A DNA stretch of 39,544 nucleotides, from positions 1 through 39,544 of the forward strand of contig JAIFLU010000080.1 in the NCBI GenBank assembly GCA_020048915.1, in the 5' to 3' direction. Below the pieces are notes generated by a model. That model made no database searches and had not been told where the DNA came from. It worked only from the letters and a program-made list of their open reading frames with translations. Position numbers and translations under genes: made by a program. Source of the stretch: Bacteroidota bacterium (GTDB lineage: Bacteria > Bacteroidota > Bacteroidia > Bacteroidales > JAAUTT01). This document shows, piece after piece, positions 1 through 7,813 of the stretch (positions are counted from its first letter, which is position 1; every line of letters begins with the position of its first letter).

Positions 1-772
1 TAAAAATCCCAATTTCGCCATTTTGAAAACTCGCCATTTCTTCTAATGTGAGATAATTACCAAGTATACTGGCAGGAATGGATATTTCTTTTTCTTTGTG
101 AACGCGGATGTTATTAAACCCCTGTTTCCCGATGAGGTCAAGGTATTCATCTTCGTCGATGGCTCCTGAAACACAGCCGGCATACATTTCAGCATCTTTT
201 CTGAGCGCTTCCGGTAAATTGCCTTTGGTAACCACATCGGATACACAAAAATGGCCATCGGGTTTTAAAACCCGCATAATTTCTGCAAAAGCTTTATTTT
301 TGTCGGGCACTAAGTTTAACACGCAGTTCGAAACCACCACATCAAAACTCGCATCGGGGAAAGGCATTTCTTCAATATCGCCTTTAACAAACTCAACATT
401 GGTATAGCCCAATTTTTTATTGTTTTCAACCGCTTTGAGAACCATTGCCTCAGTAAAATCCAACCCGGTAACTTTTCCTTCGTCTCCAACAATAGCGTGG
501 ATCACAAAACAATCGTTTCCGGCACCACTGCCTAAATCAAGAACATGATCGCCAAACTTTATGCCTGCATATTGCGTAGGAATACCACACCCTAAACCCA
601 AATCAGCATCGGGATTATACCCATCAAGTTTATCGTAATTTTCGCTGAATATCGTGTAATCAACAGTTGAACAGCAACTCGAAGCACCACAACATGATGA
701 TTCATTTTGTTCTTTACTTTGCATCGCTATTTGGCTGTATTTATCTTTAACAATGTTTTTAATATCTTCCAT
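1..772 (-). CDS. arsM: Arsenite S-adenosylmethionine methyltransferase, C-terminus outside window
   Basis: Methylates trivalent arsenic using S-adenosylmethionine. The frame opens with ATG at 772-770 and stays open to the window edge (257 codons), so the protein is cut by the window and is not itself broken. Seen: a Cys-rich N-terminal segment CCGASSCC (residues 27-34), C62 in GLGCG, the class I methyltransferase SAM loop DLGSGAGND (79-87), C150 in SNCVLN and C200 in YAGCVSG. C62, C150 and C200 match the three As(III)-binding cysteines known in ArsM enzymes. It is the last visible gene of the arsR-arsC-arsC-arsC unit, 20 bp after the third reductase, and probably shares its ArsR control. Family assignment is secure; the product spectrum is unknown. 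Confidence 0.93.
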   Translation of the reverse strand, partial: MEDIKNIVKDKYSQIAMQSKEQNESSCCGASSCCSTVDYTIFSENYDKLDGYNPDADLGLGCGIPTQYAGIKFGDHVLDLGSGAGNDCFVIHAIVGDEGKVTGLDFTEAMVLKAVENNKKLGYTNVEFVKGDIEEMPFPDASFDVVVSNCVLNLVPDKNKAFAEIMRVLKPDGHFCVSDVVTKGNLPEALRKDAEMYAGCVSGAIDEDEYLDLIGKQGFNNIRVHKEKEISIPASILGNYLTLEEMASFQNGEIGIF

Positions 773-792
773 TTTTTATTTTTATAATAGTA

Positions 793-1206
793 TTATAAAT
801 CCTGGTACATTTCGACCATTTTATCTTTTATCTGGTCTCTTACTTCTCTAAATACCTGCAATTTTGCATCTTCGCTTCCTCTATATGCAACCGGGTCGGG
901 GAAACGGCAATGAAAACGCTTTTTTGCCTTTTTTATCTCAATTGGGCAATTCTCATCGGCAAAGTCACAAACAGTGATAACAACATCCCATTTATGATTT
1001 ACAAATTCTGCAATATCCGTTGTTTTGTAACTACTAAGGTCAATTCCGATTTCTTGCATAACCTTAATAGTGAATGGGTGTATTTCAACAGCGGGCACAA
1101 TTCCTGCCGAACAAACATTCAGGGTATTGTCAATTTGTCTCAAAAATGCTTCCGCCATTTGACTGCGACAACTGTTTGCTTTGCAAATAATGAGAATATT
1201 TGCCAT
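793..1206 (-). CDS. arsC: Arsenate reductase, low-molecular-weight phosphatase type (third copy)
   Basis: Cytosolic enzyme of the thioredoxin-coupled arsenate reductase family, 137 residues, the usual length. The catalytic P-loop CX5R is C8-KANSC-R14, followed by S15. The downstream redox pair that forms the thiol relay in pI258-type ArsC is present as C80 and C87 in VCDFADENCP. The gene starts 2 bp after the preceding reductase stops, so it is surely co-transcribed. It is clearly diverged from its two neighbours and is not a recent duplicate. It could also act on protein phosphotyrosine, since the two activities share this fold, but the Cys pair and the ars context favour arsenate. Confidence 0.88.
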   Translation of the reverse strand: MANILIICKANSCRSQMAEAFLRQIDNTLNVCSAGIVPAVEIHPFTIKVMQEIGIDLSSYKTTDIAEFVNHKWDVVITVCDFADENCPIEIKKAKKRFHCRFPDPVAYRGSEDAKLQVFREVRDQIKDKMVEMYQDL

Positions 1207-1208
1207 TA

Positions 1209-1628
1209 TTATTGTTTTATGCTATTAAGATAAAATTCGTAAAATCCTTTCTTAATTTCGTCCCGTACCCTTCGAAATTCACTCCAAATATATTCGTCGT
1301 TTCCAGTTACATGAGAAGGATCGTCAAAACCAATGTGTAAGCGGTGTTTCACTTTGCCAATAAAAGCCGGACAAGCTTCATTAGCACCACCACAAACAGT
1401 TATTACATAATCCCATTCTTCACCCAAATATTTTTCAACTGAATCGGATGTGTGATGGTTAATATCTATTCCGGCTTCTTTCATTACTGCAACTGCTCTT
1501 TCGTTAAGTTTGCCTGAAGCTTCAGTACCAGCAGAACAAACAGTAATATTTTTGTCGAAACTTTGTAAAAATCCATGAGCCATTTGACTGCGGCAACTAT
1601 TACCTGTACACAAAATCAATACTTTCAT
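1209..1628 (-). CDS. arsC: Arsenate reductase, thioredoxin-coupled type (second copy)
   Basis: Reduces arsenate to arsenite using thioredoxin. The 139-residue protein has the catalytic loop C7-TGNSC-R13 near the N-terminus and the relay cysteines C79 and C86 in VCGGANEACP, the arrangement of Staphylococcus pI258 ArsC. Of the three tandem copies it is the one closest to the textbook pattern. Arsenite made here would feed the methyltransferase ArsM downstream. It lies 21 bp after the first reductase and 2 bp before the third. Confidence 0.92.
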   Translation of the reverse strand: MKVLILCTGNSCRSQMAHGFLQSFDKNITVCSAGTEASGKLNERAVAVMKEAGIDINHHTSDSVEKYLGEEWDYVITVCGGANEACPAFIGKVKHRLHIGFDDPSHVTGNDEYIWSEFRRVRDEIKKGFYEFYLNSIKQ

Positions 1629-1649
1629 AATTATGTCAATATAATTGTT

Positions 1650-2090
1650 TTAAAAATTTACTTGCTGATATGTTTTAATAAGGTTTTCAATTTCAGCTTT
1701 AATACTATCCCGAACCAATCTTGTTTTAGTTAATTTTTCCTCAAATGTTCCTGTAAAAGAACCTGGGTCTTCAAAAGACCAGTTAAGCCTTCTTGTTACT
1801 CCCGGAAATATTGGACATCGTTCGGCACTGGTTGCATCGCAAACAGCTATTACATAATGATAAATACGTCCTTGTTTATATAGGTCAAATACACTTTTGG
1901 TCTGGTTATTTGAAATGTCAATTCCTTTTTCTTTCATGGCTTCCACTACAATTGGATTCAGATTACCGGGTTCGAAACCAGCACTTTCTGCTTTAAATGT
2001 ATTACTGGCCAGTTGATTTAGAAAAGCTTCAGCCATTTGGCTGCGGGCCGAATTATGGACACATACAAATAGTACATTCATTTTTTCCAT
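1650..2090 (-). CDS. arsC: Arsenate reductase / low-molecular-weight phosphatase family protein (first copy)
   Basis: A 146-residue low-molecular-weight phosphatase-fold protein. The catalytic loop is C10-VHNSA-R16 and a later Cys pair C84/C92 lies in [11 protein letters not shown]. The spacing is eight residues instead of seven, and the loop has Ala instead of Cys before the Arg, so it belongs to a different subgroup from the next two genes. It starts 9 bp after the arsR stop, so it is the first enzyme gene of the operon. Two starts three codons apart (MEKM) are possible. Arsenate reductase is the most likely role; a protein phosphatase is the alternative. Confidence 0.87.
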   Translation of the reverse strand: MEKMNVLFVCVHNSARSQMAEAFLNQLASNTFKAESAGFEPGNLNPIVVEAMKEKGIDISNNQTKSVFDLYKQGRIYHYVIAVCDATSAERCPIFPGVTRRLNWSFEDPGSFTGTFEEKLTKTRLVRDSIKAEIENLIKTYQQVNF

Positions 2091-2099
2091 AGTAAATTC

Positions 2100-2438
2100 T
2101 TATTTACAGTTGGTTGTTAAATCTTGGTTTTCTGTGCCTATTTCGTTAAAAAACTCTTCAAATAGTGTTTTGTATGACAAAATGGTTGAGTTACAAAGGC
2201 AATAATTTACCTTTAAGCCGTCAATTTCGCCATGAATTAATCCTAACTCTTTAAGGTCTTTCAAGTGCTGAGATACAGTACTTCGGCTTAATGGCAAGTA
2301 ATCTGATATATCGCCAGAAATGCAGGTCTTTGTTTCTGCCAGATATTTAAGAATTGCCAAACGTGCAGGGTGCGAAATTGCTTTGGCAAACTTTGCAAGT
2401 TCTTGTAGTTCGGTACTAAATGCTTCAATTTTAATCAT
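2100..2438 (-). CDS. arsR: ArsR/SmtB-family arsenic-responsive repressor
   Basis: Winged-helix dimeric repressor expected to leave DNA when it binds As(III). The 112-residue protein has the helix-turn-helix LSRSTVSQHLKDL around residues 50-62 and the family motif ISHPARLAIL (21-30). The classical ELCVCDLC metal site is absent; the candidate arsenite ligands are C39, C80, C82 and C111, a different arrangement seen in several ArsR lineages. It leads the operon arsR-arsC-arsC-arsC-arsM. A 25-bp element with an inverted repeat lies 9 bp before its start, and a near-identical copy precedes the pst unit, which suggests autoregulation plus control of pst. Confidence 0.92.
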   Translation of the reverse strand: MIKIEAFSTELQELAKFAKAISHPARLAILKYLAETKTCISGDISDYLPLSRSTVSQHLKDLKELGLIHGEIDGLKVNYCLCNSTILSYKTLFEEFFNEIGTENQDLTTNCK

Positions 2439-2446
2439 ATTTCTTA

Positions 2447-2471
2447 ATGTTGTATGACGTAAAAATACGAC
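2447..2471 (-). promoter_or_regulatory. Candidate ArsR operator at the arsR promoter
   Basis: A 25-bp block containing the imperfect inverted repeat TGACGTA-AAAA-TACGACA (6 of 7 positions pair). Read on the coding strand it includes TATTTTTA, a 7/8 match to the Bacteroidota -7 element TAnnTTTG. It lies immediately before arsR. The same block occurs at 5438-5462 with one difference. Binding by this ArsR is inferred, not shown. Confidence 0.65.
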
Positions 2472-2515
2472 ATTATTTTTTAATTTTCACAAAATAAATG
2501 AACAAATAATTGGCT

Positions 2516-3373
2516 TTACCACTTATGTTTGTTTTGTAAATGGTTGCGATAGATAACAGCCATACCGTTTAAAACAAAGGTAACCAGCAACAATACTATT
2601 ATTCCGGCAGCGGCATTGGTTTCGAATGCCTCTTGTGGACGCGAAACCCAGTTAAATATTTGGATAGGCAGTACCGAATACTCGTCCATTGGACTTGATG
2701 GTGCAAACGGAACATAAACCAATGCCCCGGCAACGATTAGAGGGGCAGCTTCGCCAATTGCACGTGATAAAGCCAGGATGACCCCGGTCATTATACTACC
2801 TGCTGCCGATGGAAGTATTAAGCGGTAAATGGTTTGCCATTTTGAAGCTCCCAATGCATACGAACCTTCGCGCAAGCTTAATGGTATTGCCCTTAATGCT
2901 TCACGCGTGGATACTATAATTATGGGCAGGACAAGCAGCGCAAGGGTCAGGCTTCCGGTAAGAAGGCTGTTACCTAATTGAAATGTCCGGGCAAATACTT
3001 CAAGACCGAGGATACCGTAAATTATTGAAGGTACACCTGCCAGATTCGAAATGTTTATTTCGAGGATATTACCGAAGCGAGTACGTTTTGCATATTCTTC
3101 GAGATAAATAGCAGCCATTACGCCAAGGGGAATGGCAAAAATTGCGGTTAATACCATTATCCAAATTGTCCCCATCAATGCGGTAAAAATTCCTGCCCTC
3201 TCGGCAAACCTCGATGGTAGCGAAGTAACAAACTGCCAATCGACCCGACCAATTCCTTTTTCGGCAATCTGGTAAAGAAAAACACCCAGAATAAGCAATC
3301 CAGCCAGGGAAACAACAAATCCAAAAATATCAAAGGAGCGGTCGACCAACCGCTTATAGACACTATAGTTCAT
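2516..3373 (-). CDS. pstA: Phosphate ABC transporter permease PstA
   Basis: Inner-membrane permease half of the high-affinity phosphate importer, 285 residues, normal length. About six hydrophobic segments are visible, plus the cytoplasmic EAA loop (GSYALGASKWQT) that docks the ATPase. The start overlaps the end of pstC by 11 bp, so translation is probably coupled. The usual next genes, pstB (ATPase) and phoU, are not here: 77 bp after pstA comes the arsR unit. The ATPase must therefore be encoded elsewhere or shared with another Pst system. Confidence 0.93.
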   Translation of the reverse strand: MNYSVYKRLVDRSFDIFGFVVSLAGLLILGVFLYQIAEKGIGRVDWQFVTSLPSRFAERAGIFTALMGTIWIMVLTAIFAIPLGVMAAIYLEEYAKRTRFGNILEINISNLAGVPSIIYGILGLEVFARTFQLGNSLLTGSLTLALLVLPIIIVSTREALRAIPLSLREGSYALGASKWQTIYRLILPSAAGSIMTGVILALSRAIGEAAPLIVAGALVYVPFAPSSPMDEYSVLPIQIFNWVSRPQEAFETNAAAGIIVLLLVTFVLNGMAVIYRNHLQNKHKW

Positions 3374-4241
3374 ATTTTTGATGGTATTTCCGTTTTAACC
3401 AAAGACCAATATTGTTTATAATGAAGGTAAAGACAAAAAGTGTCATCCCAGCTGCAAAGATGGTTCGGAATTCGAGCGAATCCTGAGGTACATCGCCCAT
3501 ACTTACCTGAACTATATAGGTTGTAATAGTTTCAACCGGAACAAGCGGGTTAAACGTTAAACGTGGTTGCTGGCCGGCAGCAATAGCAACAATCATGGTT
3601 TCGCCAATAGCCCTTGAAATAGCAAGTATCACAGATACCCCAATACCCGAAGACGCTGCTGGCAACAATACCCTAAAGGTGGTTTGAAAGCGGGAAGCTC
3701 CCAATGCATAAGACCCGAAACGCATAGAATTGGGTATAACATAGAGAGCATCTTCACTTAATGAAGTAATAAGCGGCATTATCATAATTCCCATTACAAT
3801 TCCAGGAGAGAGCGCATTAAAACCAGCCATGCCGGGAATAATATTTTGCAGGAACGGTGTAACAACTGTTAAGGCAAAGAAACCATATACAACTGTGGGA
3901 ATGGATGCCAGAACTTCAAGTAAAGGTTTTACTATTTTTCGGAAACGGCGATCGGCATATTCGCTTAAATAAATAGCTATAGTGAGTCCAAAGGGCAGGG
4001 CAACCAAGATCGCAATTAAGGAGGTTAGCATCGTTGCCGACAATAGTGGCATTATACCAAACTGCTTATTGGTAAATAAAGGTGTCCATTCTTTCGCGGT
4101 AAGGAATTCTTTAATAGAAACGACCTTGAAAAAAACAACAGTTTCGTACAAAAGAACCCATACTATCCCAATAGTAATCAGTATGGTAATACCTCCACTT
4201 ATTTTTAAAAGCCACTCTATTATTTTTTCCTTTTGCTTCAC
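3363..4241 (-). CDS. pstC: Phosphate ABC transporter permease PstC
   Basis: Second permease of the phosphate importer, 292 residues. It has an N-terminal membrane anchor at about 13-35, then the five-helix permease core with the EAA loop GSYALGASRFQT, and the family stretch ASIPTVVYGFFAL. It starts 22 bp after pstS stops and overlaps pstA by 11 bp. Placed next to arsenate genes, this transporter may be a phosphate-selective replacement route when arsenate competes for uptake; that is inference. Confidence 0.93.
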   Translation of the reverse strand: MKQKEKIIEWLLKISGGITILITIGIVWVLLYETVVFFKVVSIKEFLTAKEWTPLFTNKQFGIMPLLSATMLTSLIAILVALPFGLTIAIYLSEYADRRFRKIVKPLLEVLASIPTVVYGFFALTVVTPFLQNIIPGMAGFNALSPGIVMGIMIMPLITSLSEDALYVIPNSMRFGSYALGASRFQTTFRVLLPAASSGIGVSVILAISRAIGETMIVAIAAGQQPRLTFNPLVPVETITTYIVQVSMGDVPQDSLEFRTIFAAGMTLFVFTFIINNIGLWLKRKYHQKYEL

Positions 4242-4263
4242 AGTGGGTTATTTTTAGGTACTA

Positions 4264-5232
4264 CTAGTTAGCATGTTGGCTTAAAAAATCGCTCCAGCGT
4301 TTTTTGGAGGCTTCATACTCTGCCGTATTTAGCGGTATATAACCTACTTCCGCTGCTAATGTTGAAGCATTTTCGATATAAAAAGAAACAAACGTTTGTA
4401 CTTCTTTCCTTTCAAGAGATTTGCTGTTGACATAAATAAACAGTGGTCTGGAAAGAGGTGAGTAGGTTTTGTTTTTTACATTTTCCAAATTAGGCAATAT
4501 CGGGCCATCGCCATTGTCGGCCTTTTCGTCGTCAACGGGTAATAGTTTCAATTTATCTTTATTGTTTTCGAAATAGGCTAAACCAAAATAGCCCAATGCA
4601 AGTTCATCCGATGCAATGCCCTGTACCAATACATTATCGTCTTCGCTGGCGGTATAATCGCCCCTACTGCTTTTGGCTTCACCAACAATAGCTTCGGTAA
4701 AATAATCGAACGTACCTGAAGCAGTACCAGCTCCAAAAAGGTGTATTTCCTTATCAGGCCATTCGGGACGAATTTGGTTCCATTTGGTTATTTTGCCCTG
4801 AGCATCGGGTTCCCATAGTTTCTTCAATTCAGATACTTTAATATCATTTGCCCAAGTGTTTTTGGGGTTTACCATTACTGCAAGACCATCATACGCAACC
4901 TCAAGTTCGAGAAATGCGACATTGTTTGCTTTACAAGCTTCAGCCTCCTCAGGACGGATTGGACGGGATGCATCGTTAATATCCGTTTCAGCGCGTCCGA
5001 ACTTCTTAAATCCGCCACCTGTGCCAGATTCTCCCACGGTTACTTTAACATCGGGCTGTACAGTTCGGAATTCTTCTGCAACAGCTTCGCTCATTGGATA
5101 AACCGTACTTGAGCCATCAATTAAAACTTCTCCGGCTAGTTTTTCAGATTTACTACCTGCTTTTGAGCCACAGGAAACTATCAGTAAGGTTACTGCAATA
5201 ATAAAAATTGAATTGAAAAATAGTTTTCTCAT
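4264..5232 (-). CDS. pstS: Phosphate-binding lipoprotein PstS
   Basis: Extracytoplasmic phosphate-binding protein that feeds PstCA. The 322-residue precursor begins with a lipoprotein signal peptide ending in LLIVSC (Cys at about residue 21). Family motifs are the N-terminal DGSSTVYP, the anion-binding GTGGGFKKF and GAGTASGTFDYF. It follows the small membrane protein at 5284-5424 by 51 bp and precedes pstC. A candidate ArsR operator upstream of that small gene suggests arsenic control. Whether it discriminates phosphate from arsenate unusually well cannot be judged from sequence. Confidence 0.93.
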   Translation of the reverse strand: MRKLFFNSIFIIAVTLLIVSCGSKAGSKSEKLAGEVLIDGSSTVYPMSEAVAEEFRTVQPDVKVTVGESGTGGGFKKFGRAETDINDASRPIRPEEAEACKANNVAFLELEVAYDGLAVMVNPKNTWANDIKVSELKKLWEPDAQGKITKWNQIRPEWPDKEIHLFGAGTASGTFDYFTEAIVGEAKSSRGDYTASEDDNVLVQGIASDELALGYFGLAYFENNKDKLKLLPVDDEKADNGDGPILPNLENVKNKTYSPLSRPLFIYVNSKSLERKEVQTFVSFYIENASTLAAEVGYIPLNTAEYEASKKRWSDFLSQHAN

Positions 5233-5283
5233 TATAATCGTATTTAGTTAATTATTAAAACTTTAAATATGATAAAAGGTGTT

Positions 5284-5424
5284 TTAGTATAAATTAGAAA
5301 AATCCATATAAGGGCTAAGTAATATCAGAAGAATTCCGGCTGGTAAACCTACAAACAACAAGTACAATAAATCATCCTTGTTTTCGTAAAGGATTTCTTT
5401 CAGGTGCTCAAGTTGCGTTTTCAT
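5284..5424 (-). CDS. 46-residue single-pass membrane microprotein leading the pst unit
   Basis: A short open frame from ATG at 5424 to TAA at 5284. The protein has a charged N-terminal half (MKTQLEHLKE, then YENKDD) followed by one clear hydrophobic helix, about residues 19-37 (LLYLLFVGLPAG, ILLILL), and a short polar tail. It is the first frame after the candidate ArsR operator/promoter (5438-5471) and lies 51 bp before pstS, where a transcript would be translated. I recognise no family. It may be a small regulator or accessory subunit of PstCA. The charged-helix-plus-TM design and the position support it being real, but no homology could be checked. Confidence 0.55.
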   Translation of the reverse strand: MKTQLEHLKEILYENKDDLLYLLFVGLPAGILLILLSPYMDFSNLY

Positions 5425-5437
5425 AATTTCACGCCTT

Positions 5438-5462
5438 ATGTTGTATGACGTAAAATTACGAC
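5438..5462 (-). promoter_or_regulatory. Candidate ArsR operator at the microprotein-pst promoter
   Basis: The 25-bp block matches 2447-2471 at 24 of 25 positions, including the inverted repeat TGACGTA-AAAT-TACGACC. It lies 13 bp before the microprotein start. An element matching the -7 consensus at 7/8 (TACATTTA, 5464-5471) is immediately upstream, so a bound repressor would cover the transcription start. Confidence 0.65.
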
Positions 5463-5463
5463 C

Positions 5464-5471
5464 TAAATGTA
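5464..5471 (-). promoter_or_regulatory. Candidate -7 promoter element for the pst unit
   Basis: TACATTTA on the coding strand, 7/8 against the Bacteroidota consensus TAnnTTTG. It abuts the candidate operator. No convincing -33 TTTG was found at ideal spacing, and a second TAnnTTTA lies inside the operator itself, so the exact start of transcription is unclear. Confidence 0.35.
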
Positions 5472-5603
5472 AAGAAAGAGATAAGCAAGTATTAAATTAA
5501 TGTTATGTTTTATGGAGTGGAAGGAAGTGATTTTAAAATTGTTGGTTTCATCGCTGTTTAGAGTTCATATCAAATCAGAGCATGGGCGCTCTCAATTAAC
5601 GCG

Positions 5604-6035
5604 TCAAACCATATCATAAACCAAACCAGCTGCATCTCCAACCAGTTTGCGACAAAGTATTGCGTGATGTTTTCGTTGAATAACTTCGTCTTCACTGGTA
5701 TGTTTACTTAACAATTCAGCACAAATGCTGGTACCATGAATATTTTCAAATTGCTGGTTTAGCTCACGAACTCTTTGATAAGCCAGGAGCTTAGTATCCA
5801 TATCCTTTGGATTGGTATTTCCATATTTTAAGCCAAGAACCATAAAACCGCCGGTAACAGCGCCACATTTTTGCCGTAAACGTCCCATTCCCCCACCAAA
5901 GGTAGATGAAATCAGTTTTGCAGTGTTTTCGTCCAGGTTAAACCGATTGCCAAAGGCAAGTAAAACCGATTGCGAACATGCATATCCTTCATCAAAGAAG
6001 CTTTGTGCTTTGGTAATTGTTTCGTCTTTTGTCAT
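5604..6035 (-). CDS. C_GCAxxG_C_C family redox protein
   Basis: A 143-residue protein of the C_GCAxxG_C_C family (PF09719), named for its conserved cysteines. Seen here: C20 in GYACSQSVL, the signature CGAVTGG at C57, then C105 and C128. These could bind a metal or an Fe-S cluster; the biochemical role of the family is not established. A short signal-free N-terminus suggests the cytoplasm. It starts only 15 bp beyond a strong terminator (6050-6083), so it is expressed either by read-through from the fluoride-riboswitch operon or from its own promoter, which I could not identify. Confidence 0.85.
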   Translation of the reverse strand: MTKDETITKAQSFFDEGYACSQSVLLAFGNRFNLDENTAKLISSTFGGGMGRLRQKCGAVTGGFMVLGLKYGNTNPKDMDTKLLAYQRVRELNQQFENIHGTSICAELLSKHTSEDEVIQRKHHAILCRKLVGDAAGLVYDMV

Positions 6036-6049
6036 ATCGTGATCAAATT

Positions 6050-6083
6050 AAAAAGGACTGACAGGCAAAACCTGTCAATCCTT
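6050..6083 (-). terminator. Intrinsic terminator after the GGGtGRT gene
   Basis: On the minus-strand RNA the arms 6071-6083 and 6053-6065 form a 13-bp stem (AAGGAUUGACAGG with CCUGUCAGUCCUU, one U-G wobble) with a 5-nt loop, followed directly by a U run. It lies 21 bp after the GGGtGRT stop codon and is the clearest terminator in the window. Confidence 0.85.
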
Positions 6084-6104
6084 ATGAAAAAATCAAATGA
6101 AATT

Positions 6105-7097
6105 TTATGCTTGAGACACTGCAACTGCAACTGCAACTGAAGCTCCAACCATGGGGTTATTGCCCATTCCGATAAGTCCCATCATTTCGACATGGGCAGG
6201 AACGGATGATGAACCGGCAAATTGTGCATCGGAGTGCATACGACCCATCGTATCGGTCATACCATACGAAGCCGGACCGGCAGCCATATTATCAGGATGC
6301 AAGGTACGGCCTGTACCGCCACCGGAAGCAACCGAGAAATATTTTTTTCCTTGTTCAATACATTCCTTTTTGTAAGTACCTGCAACCGGATGTTGAAAAC
6401 GGGTAGGATTGGTTGAGTTACCGGTAATAGAAACATCAACGCCCTCCCGATGAAGAATAGCAACTCCCTCGCGAACATCATCGGCACCATAACAGTTTAC
6501 TTTTGCTTTATCGCCTTTTGAGTAAGCAATGCGCGAAACTTCTTTCAGTTCGCTGGTAGCATAATCGAATTGGGTTTGAACATAGGTAAATCCATTGATA
6601 CGCGAAATAATTTTAGCCGCATCTTTGCCCAATCCGTTAAGAATAACGCGTAAAGGCTCTTTGCGCACGCGGTTGGCCGATTTTGCCAATCCAATAGCAC
6701 CTTCGGCAGCAGCAAACGATTCGTGACCAGCCAAAAAAGCGAAACACTTGGTTTCTTCACGAAGTAACATAGCTGCAAGGTTTCCATGGCCGATACCTAC
6801 TTTACGATCGTCGGCAACCGAACCGGGAATACAGAATGCCTGTAACCCTTCGCCCAAAGTTGCAGCAATTTCGGCAGCTTGGGTTTGTCCCTTTTTTATA
6901 GCAATAGCGGCACCTACAATATAGGCCCACATAGCGTTTTCGAAAGCAATTGGCTGAATGTCTTTTACAATTTTATATACATCCACGCCTTTGTCGTCGC
7001 ATATTTTCTTTGCTTCTTCAATAGAAGAAATTCCGTGCGAATTAAGTACTTTAGTTATTTGGTTAATTCGTCTGTCGTAACTTTCAAATAATGGCAT
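6105..7097 (-). CDS. GGGtGRT family protein
   Basis: A 330-residue cytosolic protein of the GGGtGRT family, named for the motif seen here as SGGGTGRTLHPDN near residue 260. The C-terminal stretch is rich in Gly, Met and Ala (GMTDTMGRMHSDAQFAG, then MMGLIGMGNNPMVGAS). It has no signal peptide or membrane helix. The molecular function of the family is not known to me. It follows the NifU-like scaffold gene by 12 bp; the two genes are commonly adjacent in anaerobes, so a joint role in Fe-S or sulfur chemistry is likely. It is the last gene before the terminator at 6050-6083. Confidence 0.85.
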   Translation of the reverse strand: MPLFESYDRRINQITKVLNSHGISSIEEAKKICDDKGVDVYKIVKDIQPIAFENAMWAYIVGAAIAIKKGQTQAAEIAATLGEGLQAFCIPGSVADDRKVGIGHGNLAAMLLREETKCFAFLAGHESFAAAEGAIGLAKSANRVRKEPLRVILNGLGKDAAKIISRINGFTYVQTQFDYATSELKEVSRIAYSKGDKAKVNCYGADDVREGVAILHREGVDVSITGNSTNPTRFQHPVAGTYKKECIEQGKKYFSVASGGGTGRTLHPDNMAAGPASYGMTDTMGRMHSDAQFAGSSSVPAHVEMMGLIGMGNNPMVGASVAVAVAVSQA

Positions 7098-7109
7098 CTC
7101 TTGTTTCTC

Positions 7110-7802
7110 CTATTCTTTACGTGGGTCAATAATTTTTACTGCATCTTCCATACGGCCATATTTGCCCGAAGCTTTTTTAAGAGCTTCGTTTGCATCGGTT
7201 CCGGCTTTAATCATGTCCATCATGCGGCCAAGACTTACAAACTCGTAACCAATAATTTCATTCCCTTCATCCAGACCAATTTTAGTAATATAACCTTCGG
7301 CCATTTCGAGGTAACGGGGACCTTTCGCAACAGTTCCGTATAATGTTCCGGTAACACCGCGAAGTCCTTTGCCTAAGTCTTCGAGACCAGCGCCAATAGG
7401 CAGTCCGCCTTCGGAGAATGCAGTTTGTGTGCGACCATAAACAATTTGGAGGAATAATTCGCGCATAGCGGTATTAATCGCATCGCAAACGAGATCGGTA
7501 TTCAATGCTTCGAGGATGGTTTTTCCGGGAAGAATTTCAGAAGCCATTGCTGCTGAATGGGTCATACCGGTACAACCAATAGTTTCGACCAATGCTTCCT
7601 GAATGATGCCTTCTTTCACATTTAATGTAAGCTTGCAAGCTCCCTGCTGAGGGGCACACCAACCTACACCGTGGGTTAAACCCGAAATATCCCTAACTTC
7701 TTTTGCCTTTACCCAACGTCCTTCCTCAGGAATTGGGGCAGGACCATGATTTGCGCCTTGTGCAACGCATATCATACCTTCAACTTCATGCGTAAAACTC
7801 AT
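7110..7802 (-). CDS. NifU-like iron-sulfur scaffold protein, long variant
   Basis: A 230-residue protein related to the IscU/NifU N-terminal scaffold. Cysteines in candidate cluster positions are C49 (GVGWCAP), C56 (QGACKL), C77 (IGCTGMTHSA) and C106 (LVCDAI); the segment GCTGMTHSAAMASEI is the typical scaffold helix start. It is longer than IscU (about 130 residues): the extra C-terminal half (residues 125-230) is of unknown role. It lies 11 bp after the DUF190 gene and 12 bp before the GGGtGRT gene. It may assemble or store clusters for that partner. Confidence 0.82.
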   Translation of the reverse strand: MSFTHEVEGMICVAQGANHGPAPIPEEGRWVKAKEVRDISGLTHGVGWCAPQQGACKLTLNVKEGIIQEALVETIGCTGMTHSAAMASEILPGKTILEALNTDLVCDAINTAMRELFLQIVYGRTQTAFSEGGLPIGAGLEDLGKGLRGVTGTLYGTVAKGPRYLEMAEGYITKIGLDEGNEIIGYEFVSLGRMMDMIKAGTDANEALKKASGKYGRMEDAVKIIDPRKE

Positions 7803-7813
7803 ATTGATGTATA

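Noticed and set aside
5576..5592. Terminator after the C_GCAxxG_C_C gene
   Set aside because: Only a 5-bp stem (AGAGC/GCTCT) with no following T run on the minus strand.
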